From assembly GCF_963678635.1 (NCBI RefSeq), contig NW_026971286.1, forward strand, positions 1-64,000: DNA of 64,000 nucleotides, read 5' to 3'. Numbering within the stretch: position 1 is the first letter of the stretch; every line of letters starts with the position of its first letter. Positions 1 to 8,966 of this stretch are shown in pieces. A program made the position numbers and the translations under genes. The notes under the pieces were generated by a model. It made no database searches. It saw only the letters and a program-made list of their open reading frames with translations, and was not told the DNA's origin. This DNA comes from Symsagittifera roscoffensis. Taxonomy: Eukaryota; Xenacoelomorpha; Acoela; Convolutidae.

Positions 1-285
1 ATCTTGAGCACAATCGAAACAATTCTCGAGCACGATTGAAACAAATCTCGAGCACATTTGGAAGAAATTTCGATTACACTCGAAGCAAGCCTCCGGCGCC
101 GTCGAATTATTTCGCAAGCATGATCAAAATAAATCTCGAGCATAGTCGAAACAAATCTCGAGCACGATCGAAACAAATTTCGAGCATGGTCGAAACAAGT
201 CTCGATAATGGTCGAAGCCTAGACAAAACTATCTCGAGCCTGGACAAAACAAACCGTGAGCGCGTTCGGAACATTCATTAAGCAG
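1..285. repeat. 22-bp minisatellite
   Basis: Head-to-tail units of about 22 bp with the core GAGCAC(G/A)ATCGAAACAAATCTC. At least eight recognisable units are seen, e.g. runs starting near 6, 28, 136, 158 and 180, interrupted by diverged copies around 60-125. Each unit carries one or two TCGA sites. A short open frame runs through it, but this follows from the periodicity and is not evidence of a gene. Confidence 0.85.
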
Positions 286-976
286 GGTAAAAATATATAT
301 TCAAGATGAACGTCAAAACAGAGTTTTTTAAACGCTCTATCGATGTCGGAGTTTTACGCTTTAAGAAAAAATTTTTCAAAAAGATTAATTGATGAGAAAC
401 GCGGAAAACGACCAGTTTTGATCGAGATGGTCGAAACTTGCCTTGGTCGACAGATTATTTGTTAATGTACAATCTTGAAATTGACCATTTATTTCTGAAG
501 ATGAGTTCAAAATTGAGGTACAACTTTCAGATAAACTTGGGGTAATTTAGGACTGCAGTTGAAACTTGATCCTTGTACAAAAAGATACCCGGGATGACCA
601 GCATGGACCGAAAATGTTTCTTATACATTTCAATACACTGGATCTGTTGAAAAGTGTTAGCTAATTCACTCTAATATAGTTTTTCAAGATAAACTTGACC
701 AAGAAAAAAGGTGTTGTTTTTTGCCATGAATTTTGGCGAATTGTTGGTGAGACTCCCAAAAATTTCATCAATGGATCAAATGAATTGGTTATTATTTTGA
801 GTGTTTCTTACGCATTATCCTCACGATATTAGTTTTAGTTTTTGATACTCAGGTTGTTTTCTTGAGTTTTGCCAGGTGATGTTCAGTTTTCTTTCTCTAA
901 TACATACTTTTTGATGTTTAGCATTGCGTTGACATCAATTTTTAAATTTTTAAATGATGTTTCAAATTAGATACTT
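286..976. other. Non-coding flank left of the LTR element
   Basis: AT-rich sequence with no ORF, RNA gene or repeat that I can support. It ends directly at the left LTR. Confidence 0.6.
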
Positions 977-1386
977 TGAGTTAGGACCGATGTGGTTAAC
1001 TCATAGAGTAATTTCGGATAGGGTACACCGTCTGCTCGTCACGCTATCTTATTTTCGGCCGGATAGATTCGTGCAACTTCTTAGTCTAATACCGATCCTA
1101 ATCTTACTCTTATACTATCTAGTCTCAGGTTGTTTAACTAGTCTCTGCTAGGCTCAATAGATCTAGGGTATACTGGTTTATTGCGGCTGCTGAAGTGCTC
1201 GGGAGAGTCCAACTAATTTCTAAGTTAAATTCAAATCTCTCTGGTGCTGAAATTACAAGTAACTTCAGCACTTACAAATAAGTGGGTTGTTAGTTAGATG
1301 GATCATGATTGGTTAATATTAAATACTTTACATTGGTAAAACATTTAATTTATCCAATCATAAATTGTAGTTTAGATCAGGTTCCA
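977..1386 (-). repeat. LTR, left copy (3' LTR of the element)
   Basis: 410 bp, beginning TGAGTTAGG and ending GGTTCCA on the plus strand. It matches 19,469-19,878 except for three substitutions within the first 20 bp and two near the other end. On the minus strand it carries an AATAAA polyadenylation hexamer (1177-1182), CCAAT motifs in the U3 part and a stem (GTGCTGAA/TTCAGCAC) near 1234-1265. A short ORF through it is repeated in the other LTR and is not a gene. Confidence 0.93.
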
Positions 1387-1393
1387 CCCATCC
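1387..1393 (-). promoter_or_regulatory. Possible polypurine tract
   Basis: On the minus strand the bases just before the 3' LTR read GGATGGG, the position where plus-strand priming normally starts. It is short and interrupted by one T, so this is a positional call. Confidence 0.3.
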
Positions 1394-2920
1394 GGGTTTT
1401 ACAGAGTTTTTTAGAATAGTTCTTTTGCAATTCGAAGGATGGATGATGGAAGTTGGTGTTTGGCGAACATCTTATTTCTTCTGTTTCCTTTTTGTTAAAG
1501 AAGTTCCAGGAAGCTGGAGTTAGAGACATAAGACGTTGTGTCTTCTAGTGACAACGACTAAGTCTTCGCAACAAACTCAAATCTGATTTCAGAATGGTTT
1601 GCTATGTCAGGTTTTTCTGTTCTGCGTGGAGAACTTCTTTTGTGTATGATCTAGTTTGGGAATGGCGTGGAGATTGTGCGTGGAGGGGATGCCTGGTTAC
1701 TCGGATCTGTACGTATACTTGAACATCGAGGTGGTCATTGGTCTAGTTCAATGAAGTCCTTTTCTGCGAGGTCAAGTCGTACTCTAAATCCTTTGAGTTG
1801 TGATTGTGAGCGGCATATCGATTGTAGTTGGTCATTCTCTCTCGAGTGTAGTGGGGTCGTCTTGTCTTTTGATGTTCGTCCTTGGTGTTGTATTCTGATC
1901 TATATATTGCATCATGTGATTTTACATTTTATAAAACTTTTATTAGTTTAATATTTTTTAATAATGATTTTAGTTAGTTGTTTTCACAAAAGCTTTTTGT
2001 TTTAGTTCGGTTATTTTGAAGAGTTACTCACACTTGAGTAGCTCTTATTAAAAATAGTGGTGTGGTCACAAAGCGTGGATGTAGCGCGGTGGGTTAGGCC
2101 GGCTATAGAGCATGCTCAGGACGTCCTTCCTGGTGGGTTAGGCCAGGAGTGGGAGTATGATTTCGTGCGGTTTTTGTGAGGGGTCCTGTTATGTGACAAC
2201 GTTTTATGTTGGGTTTGTTGTGGTCTTACTTATGTTTTGTTGGTTGTGTCCTTTTTTCAAAAATCAAATTGTTTGTGGTATGGGTTTGTCTTTCGACTTT
2301 TTTGTGTTTTATTATTTCTTTCTTAGACTTTATAATAGTCTTCAAAAGAATAAATTATCCAGTTTTAAACTGGGTTAATCCGGTTTGGGTACCGTTGGTT
2401 TTCTTTTCTAAGTCATGCTGTTATTCTATGATTTGTGGTATTTAGTAAGCTGCGTTGGTTAGTTTTGTTTACTATATGATTCCTTTCCAACCGGGTTAAA
2501 GGAAAGTTTGAAACATGTTATTATATGTTAGAGTTGTTGAGTGTGAAAACTTGAAACTGAAATTCATTATTTTAAACAATTCTTCGTGGGCGAGCTGTGC
2601 GAGTGTGGATAGAATTTCTGTGCGAATGAATGAAAATATCAAAAGGTTAGTACTGCATTTGCATTTATTTAATTTACTACATAGAATTTAGAAATTTACT
2701 GCTAGTCATGGGGGAATATTAAGATACAAATTTTCATCATAATTAGATTTACTGCTTGTGGGGGAAAATTTTAGAAATGAATTTACTGCATTGGTATTAA
2801 ATTTATAAATTTATAAGTGTAAGAGATTAATAAAATTTTTGAAATCTGTTTGATGAAATTTGCGATTTTTATTTGTCTTTTGTGGTTTTTGTAGGTGATC
2901 GTCGGATGAAGGCTAAAAAT
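1394..2920 (-). other. 3' untranslated region of the giant element
   Basis: About 1.5 kb between the last ORF and the 3' LTR with no convincing coding frame on the minus strand. Short plus-strand frames near 1667-1951 and 2157-2445 look like chance openings. A GC-rich patch at 2060-2155 contains the repeated word GTGGGTTAGGCC twice, about 42 bp apart. A perfect palindrome CCAGTTTTAAACTGG lies near 2358-2372 and a CCTTTCC...GGAAAG stem near 2481-2505. These could be RNA structures in the transcript. Confidence 0.45.
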
Positions 2921-2999
2921 CTAAAGAAAACATGAATAAAGTATGGTGAGTTTTTTAATATTTTAATTAGTTAGTAATATTCATTTAATTCATACTTAC
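2921..2999 (-). promoter_or_regulatory. Candidate 79-bp intron directly after the 601-aa ORF
   Basis: On the minus strand, CAG|GTAAGTATG begins three bases after the TAA stop of the last ORF, an almost ideal 5' splice site. TTTTCTTTAG, a good 3' splice site, ends at 2921. An intron here would leave the protein unchanged but place a splice junction just past the stop, or the donor could pair with a more distant acceptor. Splicing is inferred, not seen. Confidence 0.4.
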
Positions 3000-3002
3000 C
3001 TG

Positions 3003-4808
3003 TTAGTCGTCGGGGAAAAAACCGTGGGGGAAGATGTCGTGAATTAGTTCTGAAGTTGTTAGTAGTTTAGCTAAGATGCGGATGATATTTTTAGTTTGAA
3101 GCAGTGGCCAAAGCAATTGAAGTGCCTTAATAGTGGTTAGTTCTTCAGTGCCAACTGCAAACTCATAAGGTGTGTTTTGGATTAGATTATATAATTTGTG
3201 ATTGAATTTAGTGTTGTGGATGAATTCTAAAATGGGGATTTCTATAGGTTGTACAAACTCGTGTGGGATAAGGAAGGGTCGGGATTCTTCTGCGTTGAAG
3301 GTCTTGGTAATGGGACAGAAGATGTACATTTGGGTTATGGGGTCATAATTTCGAAGAATACCATGGAGGTTAGTGTCTTTAATACAATATGTGAAATTTA
3401 GAAAAAATGGTGAAGTGTATTTGGAATTAATGAATTGAAAACGATGGTGTGGTTGTCTAGAGGGTGTGTGTAGGTCAAAGTGATTTTGGATGAAGCGATA
3501 ATAACTATATGTGTGGGTTTGTTTAGTGCGCAACATAATATCGTGTGAGCAGTGTAAATCTCTTTCGTGTGGTGCAAGGAAATGAAAGGTTAGTGAAAAT
3601 ATTTGGAAGCGTTCTTTAAAACTTTCGTATGCTTGTGTGTCTATTAGTGCTTCTGAAATAATGTGATCAAACTTTCGGTCGAAGATGTTTAGTGTGAATG
3701 TATATGGTGTCTTGATGAAAAATTTCTCGGTAATTTGTGGATTAGCGAAGCGATCGTCGTCTAAGAATTGATCTTGGTTAGCTCTGATGATGTTGTGATC
3801 ATAGTATTCGAGTGTATATTCGTTAGCTCTAGGTGCAGTGTGTGTTTTTAGTGATTTTTTATATCCAACGTAAGTAAATTGTCTAGGTGTTAGTGGTGTA
3901 GTGAGTCGATATAGCATGTCCGTATTTCGCTCTATATCGATGTGAGTGTTAGATAAAGGTAAGCAAAGAGGGTTAGTGAAATGATAATATGAGGTCCAAG
4001 AGAGAGTGGGCATTAAAACGTATTCATCTACGAAGTTGCGTGTTTCGTTAGTGTCGTGGGGGGTGTTTAAGGTGTATTGTGGGAATGAGGGTAAGGTGAT
4101 GGCTAAAAATTCTTTTGTGTTAGTATGCTTGGGGTGGTTGATGTATTCACGGGCTGTTCCTGGTTTTGCTGGGAAAGGATGGTTGGGGAACTTTCTTTTA
4201 AAAGTGCGGTAATCTCTATTAGTGTTGAGTGAAGATTCAGTTGATGTGGATGATGGTGCTAATGATTCAGTATAATTTGAAGAGGGTGTAGGGGTAGGGG
4301 GGTTGGATGAATTTATTGTGGAGGAGATTTGGTTTATGGTTGGGGTATTAAGGTGGTAGGGTTGTTGTTGAAGGGTAATAAAATTATCTAGCTCTGGGGA
4401 GATTCGGGGTGTGTCTGGAGAATGAGATGATTGGTCAGAATGGTATGAGGAGTAGGTTGGGGTAACTTTGGAAGCATAAGAGGGTGTGGGAGTGATTGGA
4501 TCAGGGTTATTGGATAATATGGGTTGAAATGGGGGTTGAGAAAAATTAGAAGAGTTATGAAAATTATTGGATGGGGATGGTTCTGAGTCGGCAAATTCAT
4601 CGGGGGTTTCAATATTCGGGTTATTGAGTTGTGAGATGGAATATAAAACTGAGATGTGTGAATTAGTATCGGAATTCATGCCTGATGTTACATTACTAGA
4701 TGGGAAATCGGGTGGCGGAAAAGCAAAAAGTGGTATTATTGGGATTGGAGAGGTGAGATTGGTTGGGTGGGAATTTGATCGGTGTAGTGATCCAAGTTGG
4801 CGGCTCAT
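3003..4808 (-). CDS. 601-aa accessory protein of the giant LTR element, family unknown
   Basis: I do not recognise this protein. It starts at the ATG that overlaps the TGA of the preceding 140-aa frame (ATGA at 4805-4808). Residues 1 to about 210 are rich in Ser, Pro, Asn and Thr and probably disordered. Residues from about 215 to 601 look globular, with many aromatic and charged residues and no clear membrane span, signal peptide or zinc motif. It is the last ORF before the 3' LTR, downstream of the envelope-like gene, where complex retroviruses carry accessory genes. The uninterrupted frame suggests it is or was recently functional. A structural or regulatory role is possible, but nothing in the sequence fixes one. 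Confidence 0.75.
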   Translation of the reverse strand: MSRQLGSLHRSNSHPTNLTSPIPIIPLFAFPPPDFPSSNVTSGMNSDTNSHISVLYSISQLNNPNIETPDEFADSEPSPSNNFHNSSNFSQPPFQPILSNNPDPITPTPSYASKVTPTYSSYHSDQSSHSPDTPRISPELDNFITLQQQPYHLNTPTINQISSTINSSNPPTPTPSSNYTESLAPSSTSTESSLNTNRDYRTFKRKFPNHPFPAKPGTAREYINHPKHTNTKEFLAITLPSFPQYTLNTPHDTNETRNFVDEYVLMPTLSWTSYYHFTNPLCLPLSNTHIDIERNTDMLYRLTTPLTPRQFTYVGYKKSLKTHTAPRANEYTLEYYDHNIIRANQDQFLDDDRFANPQITEKFFIKTPYTFTLNIFDRKFDHIISEALIDTQAYESFKERFQIFSLTFHFLAPHERDLHCSHDIMLRTKQTHTYSYYRFIQNHFDLHTPSRQPHHRFQFINSKYTSPFFLNFTYCIKDTNLHGILRNYDPITQMYIFCPITKTFNAEESRPFLIPHEFVQPIEIPILEFIHNTKFNHKLYNLIQNTPYEFAVGTEELTTIKALQLLWPLLQTKNIIRILAKLLTTSELIHDIFPHGFFPDD

Positions 4809-5244
4809 CGTGGGCTAAAAAAATGATTATTTTGAGACTGAAAAGCGGTGGTATGGGGTTGTTCAATAATTTGTTCATAAGTATTATCATCTTGTGACTG
4901 GTGTGTCATTATATGTTGAATGGGACTTTGTGATGTGGTGAGTCGAAAATTTGGATTATGTGTGATGGCTAAGTTTCGAAAATTTCGTGGGACTAGGGAT
5001 AGTGGATGGTTATTTGGTAGGGGTGGTAATTGTGGTGCCGTTGGCGTTATGTCTACATTGTTATGTTCTTCGTCGTATGTATTTTGTCGTGTTGTTATTT
5101 TTGTGTTATATTCTTTTATTTGTGCGTCTAAAAGAATTTTGTTTATAGATGTAGAAAAGATTCCAAAAAATCCTGCAAAGAGTATGCGTGCTACGCTTGC
5201 TTGTCTGTTTACTTGTGTGTATAGCACATGTGTTGTAGATTCCT
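4805..5244 (-). CDS. 140-aa frame overlapping the envelope C-terminus
   Basis: Open from just after an in-frame TAA at about 5245; the first start-like codon is a GTG at 5227. It overlaps the last ~120 bp of the env-like ORF in the +1 frame. It has a hydrophobic stretch early on (near ILFAGFFGIF), then a polar, Pro/Gln/Asn-rich tail. It ends in ATGA, sharing bases with the ATG of the 601-aa ORF. It could be a separate small membrane protein made by re-initiation, or an alternative cytoplasmic tail of the envelope reached by a +1 shift or by splicing. There is no ATG at its start. A TTTTAAAA run lies in the env frame just upstream, but a -1 slip there would not enter this frame. Confidence 0.5.
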
Positions 5245-7421
5245 TTTAAAAGTGAGAAAAGAAATCCAATAAAGTTAAACATTGCGTATAAAATAGTCAA
5301 TTTTTCTAAGATGTAGTAGGGCCATCCTAGAAAATCAAGAATTTCATTCTTGAGTGTAACAAAGCTAAAAATATTGATAGGTGATATATCTTGGGGACGG
5401 TATTTTTCACCGTTTAGATATATATAATCTTTAATGTCTTTAAAATATCCGCTATAGTCTTGCGTGTAGATATCGGCAAATCCTGCGGTTTCTGCAAGTT
5501 TGCGTAAATTTTGGTCTATTGATTGTCTTTGTATAGTGTCCATTTGTGTTAATAATTCTTGGAATTGTTGTGTTCTAATGTGATGTTGAATATCTGATTT
5601 TGAATAGATTCCTATTGATTGTAAGTCTATATTTGGGTTTCGAGCAATAGCGCGAATGCTTTCTGGTGAAAATTTTTTGAGTGATTGCATTAATGTGGGA
5701 TATGGAGTGAGAAGATAATATTTATTTTCATCAGGGTTTAGTTGTACTACATTGTGGCTGTTTTCTGATCCACATGGGACTGCGGTATCCCAGAAATAGG
5801 TTCTTCGTGAAAGTGTATCCACGAAATGTACTTTATTCTTATAAAAGATAGGGATTCTTTTATAACATCGTTTATCTTCAAAAACGTATAGTGGTGATAC
5901 TTTTTTTGTACAAGTATAAAACCATAAGATGTTTCCTTCATAGTCTAAAAAATTTGATCTATTTCCAGATAATAAGTATCCTGCATAGGGTATTTTTAAT
6001 ACTGCTAGTGCAAGTGATTGTAATATTTGTGTTCGTTCTAATTCGCATAGGTGGTGTAGTGTTTCTAATTCGGAGAGTGACATTTCTTGAAAAATTCGGC
6101 TAATTGTATAATCTAGTTTCATATCTAAATGAATATCATAGTGGATATTACCGAAATATGTAGTGTTCATTAGTGATAATTCTTGTAAGCGTGTGCTTCT
6201 GGTGTCCTGAGGTTTTAGATGTCCACCAGGTTGTCCGTTGCTTTTTTGAAAATTAACTGGTATATAGGATGTTCCTTCGTTTAAAGGATGACCTGTGGCA
6301 TATGGGTCGATTTTTATTTTTCCAGTGGTCATGTCGAATCCTTTTTCGTATTCAACTAATATTTCAGAGTATTGTGTTCTGTGAAGTGGATTCCTGTATT
6401 TACATGCAAGTTCTGTTTCTTGATATATTTGAAAACGTGTCAATTTGTTTTCTATATTGTCTATGTTTCTAAAATTAGAACTTAGTTTTCGTGATGGATG
6501 GACTTGTTCATATGGAATTGATTGTATAAAATATTTTTCGTGAAATTTTATCATACGAGCGTGTATTTTTGCTACTTGAAATGTTGTACATGTATCTTCG
6601 GGGAACCAAACAATTGTTGCTTGTGTTCTCGTTGTAGGGTCGCAATAACCTTGATCATTTTTACAAGGTAATCGGATTGCTTGATAGATCATTGTATTAT
6701 CTGATAAATCTCGTGTTAGTTGTATTTTTTCGAGTTGTATTTTCCAATCGAAAAAAATTATTTCTTGGTATCCTTTATTTTTTGTGTCTGCTTTGCAGTT
6801 TGATGGGTCATTTATACCAATGTGTGGTATCCAATGTTTATCGTGTAGGTCATAGGTTAATCGTCCGTGTGCGCCGTTATACGGGTATTTTTCGTCTAGT
6901 TTTATATGTCCTTGGTGTCTTTCAAGTTGTGATTGATGTACAGAGTCTGAAAAAACTTGAAAATTAACTAATTTTCTTTGGGAGTTTTTATTTTGTGTGA
7001 TGTTTAGTCTAAGTAATTCATTTTTACAATCGTCGGGATTGAGATGTAAAAGACGTTCTATATTACTTTGATAAAATGATTCATGGTCAAGTCGGTTTTT
7101 GTTTCCGTTCGAGACTTGTGAACAATGTACTTTCTTTTCGGAAAATGTTGCTGTGAATTTATAACCTGTAACTGTTGTTGCTCGGGCTTTTGAATAGAGT
7201 GTTGCTATTACATCTGTGGTTTCTATAGCTTGTGGTTCTGTTTCACATTGTGATACTTGATTTATTGCATATTTATGTAGTGTTTTTTGTTCATTTTCTT
7301 CACAATCGTAATGTGTTACTAGTAAATCTTGTGGTCCTGTACGAGGAGAAGGGTTTATGTTTTGATTTGAGATTACTAGAAAAGGGAGTTGGAGAAAAAT
7401 TAATAATTTTAGAATATACAT
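5106..7421 (-). CDS. env: Envelope-like glycoprotein (771 aa)
   Basis: Probably a membrane fusion or attachment glycoprotein of the retroelement. Residues 1-19 form a hydrophobic signal peptide. A Cys-rich ectodomain follows, opening with a HYDCEE segment near residues 37-42, with N-glycosylation sequons near 140, 419 and 487. A hydrophobic membrane anchor spans about residues 703-727, followed by a basic tail. From memory, the Tyr-Asp-Cys opening and Cys spacing resemble predicted glycoproteins of LTR elements in aquatic invertebrates; I cannot check this here. The ATG lies within the end of the upstream Met-less frame (13-nt overlap). Its position downstream of pol is that of env in errantivirus-type Gypsy elements. 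No internal stop is present. Confidence 0.75.
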   Translation of the reverse strand: MYILKLLIFLQLPFLVISNQNINPSPRTGPQDLLVTHYDCEENEQKTLHKYAINQVSQCETEPQAIETTDVIATLYSKARATTVTGYKFTATFSEKKVHCSQVSNGNKNRLDHESFYQSNIERLLHLNPDDCKNELLRLNITQNKNSQRKLVNFQVFSDSVHQSQLERHQGHIKLDEKYPYNGAHGRLTYDLHDKHWIPHIGINDPSNCKADTKNKGYQEIIFFDWKIQLEKIQLTRDLSDNTMIYQAIRLPCKNDQGYCDPTTRTQATIVWFPEDTCTTFQVAKIHARMIKFHEKYFIQSIPYEQVHPSRKLSSNFRNIDNIENKLTRFQIYQETELACKYRNPLHRTQYSEILVEYEKGFDMTTGKIKIDPYATGHPLNEGTSYIPVNFQKSNGQPGGHLKPQDTRSTRLQELSLMNTTYFGNIHYDIHLDMKLDYTISRIFQEMSLSELETLHHLCELERTQILQSLALAVLKIPYAGYLLSGNRSNFLDYEGNILWFYTCTKKVSPLYVFEDKRCYKRIPIFYKNKVHFVDTLSRRTYFWDTAVPCGSENSHNVVQLNPDENKYYLLTPYPTLMQSLKKFSPESIRAIARNPNIDLQSIGIYSKSDIQHHIRTQQFQELLTQMDTIQRQSIDQNLRKLAETAGFADIYTQDYSGYFKDIKDYIYLNGEKYRPQDISPINIFSFVTLKNEILDFLGWPYYILEKLTILYAMFNFIGFLFSLLKGIYNTCAIHTSKQTSKRSTHTLCRIFWNLFYIYKQNSFRRTNKRI

Positions 7422-8542
7422 GTGTATGATAATCCTGAGTATGGATTATAAAATGTAATGTAGCCAATTGTGTTTTTGGTATATCTGTCGTATTTGTATA
7501 TTACTTCAGTAGTTATAAACGGTGGTGGTAGTGATTGAGCTGTTATGTTAGGTGGGTTTAATGGGTAGGGATGTTGGGTAATATTATTTAACTTAACTGT
7601 GATTTCAAACTTTAATTGTAAACTGTTTTGTTGGAGTATTTGAATATTGTGATCACGGATATCGTTGTGAATATCTTGTCGATATTGTAATCTATTAAGT
7701 GCCCAGTTATGAAGGCGGTTACTTTCTTGATGTTGTCCAAATAGTGGTGGAGGTGCTGTAAATGTATTCCAATCTAGTCTTAAAGGAATATTTATTGATG
7801 ATTGTTCTCGATATCTGGCGTCGAGATTATTTGGAAAGTTTAAGTTAAAGGGTGGTGGTGAAAACTGGCTTATTGATGGTGTTGATGGTAGTGATAATGT
7901 TTCTGGTAGTGATGAGGATGTTGTTGTATCCGTAGAAATATCTATGGGGTCATTGACTAAATTTGGTTCACCTTGTGTAAATGAATGTGTAGTCCAATAT
8001 GGTAGTCGTGATGCCTGGTTTGGGGGGTTAAAGGGATTTTCACGTATTTGCTCAGATGTTGGTGTTGAACCTAAGTAATCTGATGGTAGGCTTGAGGTGC
8101 TACGTTGTGAAAGAAGCGTAGGGGTTTCTGGTAATATACCAATGGGGTTTTCTGGAGTGTTTTGTGATGGGGATTGAGGTATATCAAAATGAACTCGGGG
8201 AGTTTGAAAATTTCTGTTTCGTCGAGGATGTATAATTTGTCTATTTATTTCGACTGTATTTTGGTTTTGACTAGAATTTTTTATTCTACTTAGTTCTTGT
8301 GGTAGTGTTGGATATAGGTTATATGTTGGTTCGCTTAAAGGTGCTTGTCGTTGAACTGGTTCTAGTGGTTCTGATAAACGAGCGTGTCGTTCTTCAAAAG
8401 TGTATGGATTGTCTTGAAAAGAAATTCGTGTAGATGTTTGAGGATTTTGAGTAATTGAAGGTGGTGTTTTGCTATCTTGGGATGATGTCGGTGAAGACTG
8501 ATTCTGTGACTGTTGGGTAGCAATTTTTGATGGTTTTTTGAA
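7409..8542 (-). CDS. 377-codon open frame without any ATG
   Basis: Reading the minus strand from TTC at 8542 (just after a TAA at 8543-8545), the frame stays open for 377 codons to a TAA at 7409-7411, overlapping the env ATG by 13 nt. It contains no ATG, and I see no GTG, CTG or TTG codon either. The first ~230 residues are rich in Ser, Pro, Thr and Gln. The last ~140 look more structured, with an amphipathic helix-like stretch followed by a hydrophilic C-terminus. It is in the -1 frame relative to the 62-aa ORF upstream but does not overlap it, so a simple frameshift does not explain entry. Expression as a spliced exon is the most natural reading. Function unknown. Confidence 0.6.
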   Translation of the reverse strand, partial: FKKPSKIATQQSQNQSSPTSSQDSKTPPSITQNPQTSTRISFQDNPYTFEERHARLSEPLEPVQRQAPLSEPTYNLYPTLPQELSRIKNSSQNQNTVEINRQIIHPRRNRNFQTPRVHFDIPQSPSQNTPENPIGILPETPTLLSQRSTSSLPSDYLGSTPTSEQIRENPFNPPNQASRLPYWTTHSFTQGEPNLVNDPIDISTDTTTSSSLPETLSLPSTPSISQFSPPPFNLNFPNNLDARYREQSSINIPLRLDWNTFTAPPPLFGQHQESNRLHNWALNRLQYRQDIHNDIRDHNIQILQQNSLQLKFEITVKLNNITQHPYPLNPPNITAQSLPPPFITTEVIYKYDRYTKNTIGYITFYNPYSGLSYTCIF

Positions 8543-8550
8543 TTATTATT

Positions 8551-8739
8551 TTAGTGAGAAATTTTGTGTTTATTATAATATTCTTCCAAAAAAAGAATTA
8601 GAAGGACTGTTGCTAGGGCAAATGTGAGGATTGCTTTCTTTATACATTTACAGATGGTCAAAATGAGGGATGATAAAAATGTTATGAAAATTACAAACAA
8701 TAAAAAAATATCGGTTCTACTGAAAATTGTTCGTATCAT
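8551..8739 (-). CDS. 62-aa small membrane protein
   Basis: Starts at an ATG overlapping the TGA of the 76-aa ORF (ATGA). Residues ~10-31 and ~37-52 are strongly hydrophobic and fit two membrane helices, with basic residues between and after them. There is no recognised family. The coupled stop-start and the position between pol and the envelope block suggest a polycistronic, viroporin-like small protein, but that is inference from size and hydrophobicity only. Confidence 0.4.
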   Translation of the reverse strand: MIRTIFSRTDIFLLFVIFITFLSSLILTICKCIKKAILTFALATVLLILFLEEYYNKHKISH

Positions 8740-8966
8740 TTAGACAAGTTGTATAAATCGTACCTGTGGATATAATCAAGGGTTTTGGAAAGTTGGAGGA
8801 ATAGTTCGAGAATAGTGTAGAAAATTAAAAAAATGTTACAAAAAATGATTAGGATTATTAGAAAAGATTCAAGTATATCAAAAAGAAATATTATAAAGGT
8901 TTCGAATATTGTAAAAAAATGTTTAAGATTTATGAGTATTTGAGTAACTGATTGAGAGAAGAGCAT
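8736..8966 (-). CDS. 76-aa small membrane protein
   Basis: An ATG start, then a long hydrophobic run (about residues 17-60, rich in Phe, Leu, Ile) and a short polar end. It overlaps the next ORF by the four bases ATGA. Such Phe/Ile-rich frames can arise by chance in AT-rich DNA, so the main support is the paired arrangement with the 62-aa ORF inside an otherwise intact element. No family recognised. Confidence 0.35.
   Translation of the reverse strand: MLFSQSVTQILINLKHFFTIFETFIIFLFDILESFLIILIIFCNIFLIFYTILELFLQLSKTLDYIHRYDLYNLSK

Noticed and set aside
1-285. CRISPR-like array at the left end
   Set aside because: Units are contiguous 22-bp minisatellite copies with no unique spacers, in eukaryotic DNA.
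954-1151. 65-codon plus-strand ORF repeated at 19,416-19,643
   Set aside because: It lies in the LTR and is duplicated only because the LTR is. It is antisense to the element and has no motif.
1667-2445. Plus-strand frames in the element's 3' region
   Set aside because: Antisense to all genes of the element, overlapping one another, and with no recognisable domain.
2890-2950. Plus-strand exon between TTTTTGTAG and GGTGAGTTT
   Set aside because: Splice-like words are present but the piece has stops and no flanking plus-strand coding sequence. The minus-strand donor beside it is much stronger.
5230-5250. TTTTAAAA as a -1 frameshift site in env
   Set aside because: The heptamer is in register, but a -1 slip leads to a stop after about a dozen codons. 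The long overlapping frame is in +1.
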